The position numbers and the translations under genes were made by a program. The notes below the pieces were generated by a model. It was not told the origin of the DNA. It saw only the letters and a list, made by a program, of their open reading frames with translations, and did not search any database. A stretch of DNA of 5,248 nt from GCA-003244245 sp050699835 (GTDB lineage Bacteria > Actinomycetota > Actinomycetes > Mycobacteriales > Pseudonocardiaceae): NCBI GenBank assembly GCA_050699835.1, contig JBOHFW010000088.1, positions 1-5,248 on the forward strand. Reading direction: 5' to 3'. This document shows, piece by piece, positions 1 to 4,267 of the stretch (position 1 is the stretch's first letter; each line of letters opens with the position of its first letter).

Positions 1-42
1 GGAGCTACCCCGGGGCATCGGTGAGGAGGCACCACAAGGCTA

Positions 43-215
43 CTGACGTCCACCTTGGCCGCCGGACGCGGGTGATCACCGACCGCCTGTGTCGAGGTGG
101 CTGACCACGGCAGCGGCGGCGCGTGCAGGGCAGCAAGGGCCCCACCGGACTGGTCTTGACGTTCACCGCGGCCGAACTGAGAGCGTTCACCGCGGGGGTG
201 AGAACCAGCGAAATT
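43..215 (+). pseudogene. Decayed DUF397 protein, C-terminal two thirds recognisable
   Basis: In frame 1 from position 85 the translation reads ACVEVADHGSGGA. From 123 the reading continues one frame over as VQGSKGPTGLVLTF followed by TAAELRAFTAGVR. Together these match the DUF397 pattern: a CVEVA motif, a D/G-S-K-D/G-P motif, then LxFTxxEWxAFxxGV. The switch of frame at about 121-123 is explained by one missing G (GCGTGCAG in place of GCGGTGCAG). Upstream in frame 1 there is an in-frame TGA at 73-75, and the usual N-terminal WRKSSYS motif is not intact. The natural end also seems lost: an extra A near 210-214 would account for a scrambled GEFD-type ending with no stop after it. GAGGAGG at 23-29 may be its old ribosome binding site. 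DUF397 proteins are small actinobacterial proteins usually paired with an XRE-type regulator, in some cases linked to development. No intact regulator is visible here; bases 1-43 could be the end of one, but this is unsupported. Confidence 0.62.
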
Positions 216-239
216 CGACCAACCAAAGTCAGCAAAACC

Positions 240-278
240 GAACGGTGCCCCCTGCACTCGCATCGGGTGGGACCGTTC
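240..278. terminator. Possible hairpin after the DUF397 relic
   Basis: GAACGGT (240-246) pairs with ACCGTTC (272-278). After a one-base bulge (G247), CCC (248-250) pairs with GGG (269-271), giving about ten base pairs around an 18-nt loop. It lies just after the DUF397 relic, where a terminator would be expected. There is no T-tract on either side, so a role in termination is inferred from position and stem alone. Confidence 0.25.
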
Positions 279-302
279 CCGCTGGATTGGGCTGGCGGTC
301 AA

Positions 303-328
303 GTCGGGACCGGATCTCTGTTCCCGAC
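303..328. repeat. 7-bp inverted repeat GTCGGGA / TCCCGAC
   Basis: GTCGGGA (303-309) and TCCCGAC (322-328) form perfect 7-base arms around 12 bases. GTCGGGAC recurs in direct orientation at 374-381. This could be a small hairpin or a degenerate operator, but nothing nearby identifies a binding protein or a regulated gene. Confidence 0.3.
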
Positions 329-407
329 ACGCCGCCAGCGCACGCCAAACATGTCGAACGTGATCGTCACATCGTCGGGACGGGGCCTCCCGCGCTTGCC
401 TCCCCGC

Positions 408-449
408 CGCAACCGCCGCCACCACCGTCGCAACCGCCGCCAACACCGC
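408..449. repeat. Tandem 21-bp direct repeat, two copies
   Basis: Two adjacent 21-base units (408-428 and 429-449) beginning CGCAACCGCCGCCA match at 19 of 21 positions, differing only at unit positions 15 and 21. The unit is a multiple of three, so it keeps any frame open across it, which partly explains the spurious proline- or arginine-rich translations. It may be a slippage product in GC-rich DNA or a remnant of a low-complexity coding repeat. Confidence 0.6.
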
Positions 450-729
450 TACGACGGCTGAGACCCCCGAAATCCAAACCTCCAGATGCATATTCGCATC
501 CTGCCGCGCCCCTAGTGGGCGATCAACCAACCTCCTCACTCATGCCGCAGCCCGGTTGGGCACCGCCAGTCACGTGGGCGTTATGGGTGCATAGGCCGTG
601 ACCAAGGTTCGTCAGGGAGGCACGCTCATCTGCGCGGGTGACAGTGTGGTGGTGGGCGCGTTGCCCATAAGGGGGTGATCGAGCCGATCAACCAGAATGA
701 ACACCCGACACCCGAAGGAGGACGAGGCG

Positions 730-1160
730 TTGACTGCTGCCGCACCGCTGGCCGTGCTGCTGGTCGGCATCACCGGCTCAGGCAAGACCACCCTCGCGGA
801 GGCCCTCGTCGAGCAGGGCCTTGTCCGCCTCTCAGTCGATGAACAGGTCCACCATCTTCACGGCCAGTACGGCGTCGACTACCCCGAGCACGAGTACTTC
901 GAGCGCGAACGACCTGTCGTCGATGCGGTCCGGCAACAGCTCATCGACCACCTACAGGTCGGCCGCGACGTCGTCCTAGACCACGGGCTGTGGCTACGCG
1001 AGGACCGCGACGGGTGGCGGAAAACCGTGGCGTCCGCGGGCGGTACCTGGCGACTGGTGTACCTCCCCGTCCAGCAGGACGAGCTGCGGCGCTGAAGGAT
1101 TTCTTCGCCCGCTTCCAGCCCCCCGCTGCTGACGAGAACGCCATCGTCTACACCGGGGAC
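730..1160 (+). pseudogene. Broken P-loop (AAA_33-type) kinase
   Basis: The frame opens with a clear Walker A motif, GITGSGKTT (residues 13-21 from the TTG). An RLSVDE strand follows (33-38), then VVLDHGLWLREDRDGWR (81-97), typical of small predicted nucleotide/ATP-dependent kinases of the AAA_33 group, and RLVYLPV (108-114). TTG at 730 is preferred over ATG at 697 because AAGGAGGA (715-722) sits 8 nt upstream of it. Translation stops at a TGA (1093-1095) after only 121 residues, straight after DELRR. The family's C-terminus, LKDFFARFQPPAADENAIVY plus TGD, continues in another frame from 1092 to 1160. The segment normally lying between these blocks, an arginine/asparagine-rich stretch that closes over ATP, is absent. 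The simplest explanation is an internal deletion of a length not divisible by three. A truncated but expressed 121-residue protein cannot be excluded, but without the lid and C-terminus it should not be an active kinase. The natural substrate of this family is generally unknown. Confidence 0.75.
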
Positions 1161-1369
1161 ATCAGACAGGTATACGCGGCACTCTCGCTGCGCAACTCCA
1201 CGATCGCACCCTGCTGGGACAGCTCGGCCTGCTGGCGTAGCTCCCGTTCCACCCTCAGCATGTGTTCCCGTCGCGCAGTCACCTGCTCGTGGCCCCAAAG
1301 TGGACCTTGCGGCGGTGACAGGGAGCTATCGTGCGATGACAGGGAGAGGTCATGACCCCTCCGCGTCAT
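1148..1369 (-). CDS. Doubtful 73-codon ORF, unrecognised
   Basis: This minus-strand frame starts with an ATG inside the last codons of the DUF3180 gene and ends at a TAG within the tail of the kinase relic. Its N-terminal part is encoded by the 21-bp-spaced repeat (a repeated DxSLS pattern). The remainder, from about residue 30, is a charged, probably helical stretch (QVTARREHMLRVERELRQQ, then AELSQQGAIVELRSESAAYT). Third codon positions are mostly G or C in that half, which is why it is listed. No convincing ribosome binding site precedes the ATG; a GTG at residue 30 (position 1282) is an alternative start, also without a good site. I do not recognise the family. It may be a fragment of a mobile-element protein or simply non-coding. 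Confidence 0.25.
   Translation of the reverse strand: MTRRGHDLSLSSHDSSLSPPQGPLWGHEQVTARREHMLRVERELRQQAELSQQGAIVELRSESAAYTCLMSPV
1312..1346. repeat. Two copies of GCGRTGACAGGGAG spaced 21 bp
   Basis: The 14-base sequence at 1312-1325 (with GTGACA) recurs at 1333-1346 (with ATGACA), identical apart from one base. The start-to-start distance is 21 bp, about two turns of the helix, so both copies face the same side of the DNA. Read on the minus strand, each copy is CTCCCTGTCAYCGC. The arrangement would suit a protein binding in tandem, such as a transposase at the multi-repeat end of an IS21-type element, or a regulator. Neither is demonstrated. Confidence 0.6.
1348..1357. repeat. Perfect 10-bp palindrome GGTCATGACC
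   Basis: GGTCATGACC is fully self-complementary, includes the TGA stop codon of the DUF3180 gene, and begins two bases beyond the second copy of the 21-bp-spaced repeat. It may be part of the same protein-binding site. Ten-base palindromes do arise by chance, so a function is only suggested by the clustering. Confidence 0.4.
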
Positions 1370-1808
1370 CAGGACCGTCCGGAGTCCGGCAGCAGTGCTC
1401 CAGCCACAGCGCGGCCGCCACCAGCGCCGCCGAGCAGATCGCCCCGATCAACGCGGTGAGCGTGTCCGAAGCGGCAGAGGCCAACTGGGACCGCAACGGC
1501 AGCACGTAGCTGAGCACCCCCAGCCAGGCTCCCCCGGTGACGGCACCCGCCAGCGAAGACGCCTTGGCCAGCACCACGGCCTTCGCCGCGGTGAGCGCCT
1601 GCACGGGCCGGCTTCCCGGACGCTGCTGGATCCGGGCCCGCAGCATGTTTCCCAGCACCGCCTCGGCGATCGCGAAGAAGAGCAGGGTGGTTCCGGCCAA
1701 CTGCGGCAACGTCGGCACATCGCCATACGACAGCTGCAGTAGCAGGTTGACCAGCACGCTCGCGATGGCGGCGGCAGCAATCAGATCCCGCGCTCGGGTG
1801 AAGGTCAC
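1350..1808 (-). CDS. DUF3180 integral membrane protein
   Basis: This is a 152-residue hydrophobic protein with about four predicted membrane helices (roughly residues 9-28, 36-57, 77-104 and 113-137). It ends in WLEHCCRTPDGPDD, the kind of C-terminal LE-x-x-C-R-x-P-x-x-x-D signature seen in DUF3180 proteins. Members of this family follow folK in many actinobacteria (Rv3605c in Mycobacterium tuberculosis), and that position is the main clue to its job, which is not known. The GTG start (1808-1806) shares its last two bases with the folK TGA stop, a GTGA overlap implying translational coupling. The only ribosome-binding-like sequence is a weak GGGG (1817-1814), consistent with translation relying on ribosomes arriving from folK. 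It is the last gene of the minus-strand run. No clear terminator follows, only the repeat cluster at 1312-1357. Confidence 0.92.
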   Translation of the reverse strand: MTFTRARDLIAAAAIASVLVNLLLQLSYGDVPTLPQLAGTTLLFFAIAEAVLGNMLRARIQQRPGSRPVQALTAAKAVVLAKASSLAGAVTGGAWLGVLSYVLPLRSQLASAASDTLTALIGAICSAALVAAALWLEHCCRTPDGPDDAEGS

Positions 1809-2305
1809 GGCGACCCCAAGGTTAGGTCGTCCCGCCGCTGCACGCTCCGTCGCTGAGTCGCCGGCAGCGCGGCGACCAACTCAGCCACCGTGCCACGGCC
1901 TGGGAGCACCGCATCGGGGGCCACCTCCAGCCAGGGCACCAGCACGAAGGCTCGCTGGTGGGCCCGGGGGTGGGGCAGGGTCAGCTGAGGATCGTTACGG
2001 CGGAGTTGGTCCACGTCGATCACATCGACGTCCAGGGTGCGCGGACCCCACCGCAGCGTGCGGGTGCGCTGTGCGGCGGCCTCGCAACGCTGCCCGCGGC
2101 GAAGCCACTCTGACGCGTCAGCCTCCGGGTCGTCCACCAGCAACACAGCGTTGAGAAACTCCCGCTGCTCCACACCCCCCCACGGCAGCGTCGCATACAC
2201 CCCCGACACTCCCCGAACTGCCCCACCCAATTGAGCCACACACCCCCGCAAATACCCCAACCGATCCCCCACATTCGACCCGACCGACAACACCGCAGAA
2301 CTCAC
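1805..2305 (-). CDS. folK: 6-hydroxymethyl-7,8-dihydropterin pyrophosphokinase (HPPK)
   Basis: FolK transfers pyrophosphate from ATP to 6-hydroxymethyl-dihydropterin in the cytoplasm, making the substrate for FolP. The 166-residue product has the expected motifs in order: GSNVGDR (9-15), a pterin-side F50/N52 pair in REFLNAV, the RWGPRTLDVDVID block (85-97) carrying the Mg-binding aspartates D92 and D94, and LPHPR (110-114) followed by AFVLVPWLE. The length is normal for a bacterial HPPK. The start is GTG at 2305, chosen because GGGGAG (2317-2312) lies 6 nt upstream and the protein begins directly at the first beta strand (AVLSVGSN). It is separated from folB by 49 nt, the only real gap among the fol genes, and overlaps DUF3180 by four bases. 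The first 45 or so codons use many G-ending codons (GGG, GTG, TTG), unlike the rest of the operon. Confidence 0.96.
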   Translation of the reverse strand: MSSAVLSVGSNVGDRLGYLRGCVAQLGGAVRGVSGVYATLPWGGVEQREFLNAVLLVDDPEADASEWLRRGQRCEAAAQRTRTLRWGPRTLDVDVIDVDQLRRNDPQLTLPHPRAHQRAFVLVPWLEVAPDAVLPGRGTVAELVAALPATQRRSVQRRDDLTLGSP

Positions 2306-2347
2306 CCCACGCTCCCCATTACTGCAATCTGTCCCCAGAATGCGGTT

Positions 2348-2365
2348 GGGTGGGTCATGGGCGGG
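2348..2365 (+). other. Canonical G-quadruplex motif across the folB stop
   Basis: The plus strand carries four GGG runs with loops of 1, 4 and 1 bases (GGG-T-GGG-TCAT-GGG-C-GGG), fitting the standard G3 N1-7 rule. A fifth GGG follows at 2372-2374. The motif spans the folB stop codon (2357-2355) and is on the template strand for the fol genes, so it would form in DNA, not in the fol mRNA. A second cluster of G runs lies at 2402-2420. Confidence 0.5.
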
Positions 2366-2726
2366 AGAGGTGGGTAGTGACGGAGATGTCGGTGACCTGG
2401 TGGGGGAGGGGGGCTTGGGGTTTGTGGACGGTGATTTCGACCGCGTGCACCCGCTGGTCCGTTAACACGTCGGTGGCGATGCGGGCGGCTACGGTCTCGA
2501 TCAGGTTGCAGGGGTCTCCTGCGACGATCCGGGCGGCCCGGTCGGCCAGCGTGCCGTAGTCCAGCGTCGCGGACAGCTCGTCGGTGGACGCGGCGGGACC
2601 GAGATCCAACCAGACCGTGGCGTCGACGACAAACTCCTGCCCGTTCATCCGTTCGTGCTGGTGCACCCCGTGCCGGCCATGCACGCGTAACCCGGTGAGG
2701 GTGATCCGGTCACCAGAGACCTTCAC
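2355..2726 (-). CDS. folB: Dihydroneopterin aldolase
   Basis: FolB cleaves 7,8-dihydroneopterin to 6-hydroxymethyl-dihydropterin and glycolaldehyde, normally as a cytosolic ring-shaped octamer. The 123-residue length is typical. Recognisable elements are RITLTGLRVHGRHGVHQHER (7-26), with a conserved active-site glutamate (E25); GQEFVVDATVWLD (29-41); LDYGTL (55-60) with the conserved tyrosine; NLIETVA (74-80) with pterin-binding E77; and EITVHKPQAPL (97-107) with catalytic K102. The open frame extends upstream to 2834, but the real start is GTG at 2726: GGAGG (2737-2733) lies 6 nt before it, and the GTG overlaps the folP TGA as GTGA. The upstream extension does not resemble the family. Towards the 3' end, codons become strongly C-ending. 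Confidence 0.96.
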   Translation of the reverse strand: MKVSGDRITLTGLRVHGRHGVHQHERMNGQEFVVDATVWLDLGPAASTDELSATLDYGTLADRAARIVAGDPCNLIETVAARIATDVLTDQRVHAVEITVHKPQAPLPHQVTDISVTTHLSRP

Positions 2727-3592
2727 CGGGTACCTCCACCCCGGTGAACAGGCTTGGCGGCGCCGGCCTGCCAGGCCGCGGCGACGGCGATGGCATCCCG
2801 CGAGGCCGCCACATCGTGCACCCGGACCCCCCACGCGCCTGCGGCCGCTGCCAGGGCGGACACCGCGGCGGTGGCGGCGTCCCGGCCATCACAGCGGCGC
2901 GGCGCGCCATCTGCGCCCGCCAGTAGGGACCCCAGGAACCGCTTGCGGGAAGCCCCGACCAGCACCGGGAACCCCAACTCGGTCAGCACGTCGAGGTGGC
3001 CCAGCAGCGCCCAGTTGTGCGCTGCGGTCTTGGCGAAGCCGAGCCCGGGATCCAGCACCAACGCGGCAGGGTCCACTCCGGCGAGCACCGCGGCGTCCAC
3101 CCGGGCCACCAGCTCAGCGCGCACCTCGGCGACCACATCGGAGTAGCTGGCCAGCTGATCCATCGTCACGCTGTGCCCGCGCCAATGCATGAGGATCCAC
3201 GGGACCCGGCAGCGGGCCACCGTCGAGGCCATCGCCGGATCGGCCAGACCGCCCGAGACGTCGTTGACCAGCACCGCACCGGCCTCCAGCGCAGCCTCGG
3301 CGACCGCCGCGCGGGTGGTGTCCACGCTGCACGGCACGCCGCTCGCAGCCAGATCACGCAGGACAGGCACCACCCGGGCGATCTCGGTGGCCGCATCGAC
3401 GCGGCGGGCCCCAGGACGGGTGGACTCGCCCCCGACGTCAACCAGGTCGGCACCCTGCGCCCGCAGCGCCAGGCCGTGCGTGACCGCATCGTCACAGTCC
3501 AGGTAGCGGCCACCGTCGCTGAAGGAGTCCGGGGTGACGTTGAGGATGCCGATCACCACGCAGCGACCGGGGTCGGGAAGCGCCGGATGCAC
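2723..3592 (-). CDS. folP: Dihydropteroate synthase
   Basis: FolP joins p-aminobenzoate to hydroxymethyl-dihydropterin pyrophosphate and is the target of sulfonamides. Numbered from the GTG at 3592 (289 residues), the TIM-barrel motifs are NVTPDSFSDGG (18-28), DVGGESTRPGA (52-62), SVDT (89-92), ND (110-111), LMHWRG (134-139), DPGLGFAK (181-188), GASRKRFLG (213-221) and RVHD (257-260). All expected pterin- and phosphate-binding residues are present, and the F and P positions where sulfonamide resistance often arises (F24, P60) have the wild-type residue. The W in LMHW, where Escherichia coli has M, is common in actinobacteria. Two GTG starts are possible. GTG at 3598 overlaps the folE stop as GTGA but lies inside the ribosome binding site; GTG at 3592 is 5 nt after GGAGG and is preferred. 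The open frame upstream to 3718 is the overlap with folE and is not used. Confidence 0.96.
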   Translation of the reverse strand: MHPALPDPGRCVVIGILNVTPDSFSDGGRYLDCDDAVTHGLALRAQGADLVDVGGESTRPGARRVDAATEIARVVPVLRDLAASGVPCSVDTTRAAVAEAALEAGAVLVNDVSGGLADPAMASTVARCRVPWILMHWRGHSVTMDQLASYSDVVAEVRAELVARVDAAVLAGVDPAALVLDPGLGFAKTAAHNWALLGHLDVLTELGFPVLVGASRKRFLGSLLAGADGAPRRCDGRDAATAAVSALAAAAGAWGVRVHDVAASRDAIAVAAAWQAGAAKPVHRGGGTR

Positions 3593-3602
3593 GATCACCT
3601 CC
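3593..3602 (-). promoter_or_regulatory. Ten-base Shine-Dalgarno for folP containing the folE stop
   Basis: GGAGGTGATC is complementary over all ten bases to the conserved 3' end of bacterial 16S rRNA (GATCACCTCC). GTG at 3592 follows immediately, 5 nt after GGAGG. The folE stop TGA (3597-3595) lies within it, so a ribosome finishing folE is placed on the folP start. This decides the choice of 3592 over 3598. Confidence 0.7.
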
Positions 3603-4206
3603 GCATCATCAGCTCCAGCACTTCGCCGCGGGACGACGCGCTGGTCTTGAACAACCCCCGTACGGCCGAGGTGGTGGTGGTCGAACCGGGCTTGCGGACC
3701 CCGCGCATCGCCATGCACAAGTGCTCAGCCTCGATCACCACGATCGCCCCGCGCGGTTCCAGCCGGCGCATCATCGCGTCGGCGATCTGCGAGGTGAGCC
3801 GTTCCTGCACCTGCGGGCGTCTGGCATAAAGATCGACCAGCCGGACCAGCTTCGACAGGCCGGTCACCCGGCCTGCTGCGTTCGGGATGTAGCCGACGTG
3901 CGCCATACCATGAAAGGGCACCAGGTGGTGCTCGCACTGGCTATACATCGGGATGTCCCGGACCAGCACGAGCTCGTCGTGCCCCTCATCGAAGGTCTGC
4001 TCCAGTACCGAGTCGGGGTCGAGGAACAGTCCGGCGAACATCTCCTGGTAGGCCCGCGCGACCCGGGCCGGGGTCTCCCGCAGTCCTTCCCGATCAGGGT
4101 CCTCCCCGCAGGCGATCAGCAGCTCGCGCACCGCAGCCTCGGCCCGGACGTGATCGAAGGCCCGGTGCGCGACCAAGCCGGGGTCCGAATTGACGGTGCT
4201 GGTCAT
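3595..4206 (-). CDS. folE: GTP cyclohydrolase I
   Basis: FolE converts GTP to 7,8-dihydroneopterin triphosphate and formate, the entry step of folate synthesis, as a zinc-dependent cytosolic decamer. The 203-residue product has the type IA signatures: GLRETPARVARAYQEMF (41-57), YSQCEHHLVPFHG (88-100), GLSKLVRLVDLYARRPQVQE (116-135), IEAEHLCMAMRGVRKPGS (158-175) and LFKT (185-188). The zinc ligands Cys91, His94 and Cys164 and the catalytic His93 and His162 are all present, so it should be active. The start is ATG at 4206, with GGAGG (4217-4213) 6 nt upstream. The frame is open up to 4584, but that part is an arginine/proline-rich shadow of the ftsH 3' end. It begins 61 nt after the ftsH stop, on the same strand, and its stop codon is embedded in the folP ribosome binding site. 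Confidence 0.97.
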   Translation of the reverse strand: MTSTVNSDPGLVAHRAFDHVRAEAAVRELLIACGEDPDREGLRETPARVARAYQEMFAGLFLDPDSVLEQTFDEGHDELVLVRDIPMYSQCEHHLVPFHGMAHVGYIPNAAGRVTGLSKLVRLVDLYARRPQVQERLTSQIADAMMRRLEPRGAIVVIEAEHLCMAMRGVRKPGSTTTTSAVRGLFKTSASSRGEVLELMMRR

Positions 4207-4232
4207 GGTGGACCTCCGCGCGCTGGTACTCC

Positions 4233-4248
4233 CCGGCCCGGGCGCCGG
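4233..4248. other. Short GC stem in the ftsH-folE gap
   Basis: CCGGC (4233-4237) and GCCGG (4244-4248) can pair around a 6-base loop; the loop side contains a GCCCGGGC palindrome. There is no T-tract on the minus strand after it. It may slow or modulate read-through from ftsH into folE, but short GC stems are common at this base composition. Confidence 0.2.
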
Positions 4249-4267
4249 CAGCTGACGGGCGAGGGGC

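Larger units (their letters stand above)
216..729. other. About 500 bp with no supportable gene
   Basis: No reading frame here resembles a known protein. The one long plus-strand frame (running from 89 to 601) translates to a low-complexity proline-rich string and begins out of frame with the recognisable DUF397 segment, so it is read as compositional noise in GC-rich DNA. The stretch holds two inverted repeats (240-278 and 303-328), a 21-bp direct repeat (408-449), a CACGTG hexamer at 571-576, and a TTATGGG / CCCATAA pair (581-587 and 664-670) too far apart to be convincing. No promoter was recognisable. It is probably eroded intergenic or former accessory DNA. Confidence 0.5.

Noticed and set aside
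161..194. GTTCACCGCG direct repeat, 24 bp apart
   Set aside because: It is explained by the two FTA motifs of the DUF397 domain, eight codons apart in the same frame.
89..601. 170-codon plus-strand frame rich in proline
   Set aside because: It starts out of frame with the recognisable DUF397 segment, is low in complexity, includes the 21-bp repeat, and has no ribosome binding site; GC-rich DNA yields such frames by chance.
581..670. TTATGGG / CCCATAA inverted pair
   Set aside because: The arms are 76 bases apart and only 7 bases long, so chance is a sufficient explanation.
697..729. ATG at 697 as start of the kinase
   Set aside because: No ribosome binding site precedes it, whereas AAGGAGGA lies inside this segment 8 nt before TTG 730, right at the start of the conserved domain.
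1291..1306. Possible terminator hairpin (GGCCCC / TGGACC) downstream of DUF3180
   Set aside because: Only four of six positions pair and no T-tract follows.
1537..2154. 205-codon plus-strand frame opposite DUF3180/folK
   Set aside because: Antisense to two supported genes, with low-complexity Ala/Arg/Pro composition.
2996..3829. 277-codon plus-strand frame opposite folP/folE
   Set aside because: It is antisense to two well-supported enzymes with all motifs intact and resembles no family; typical mirror frame in high-GC coding DNA.
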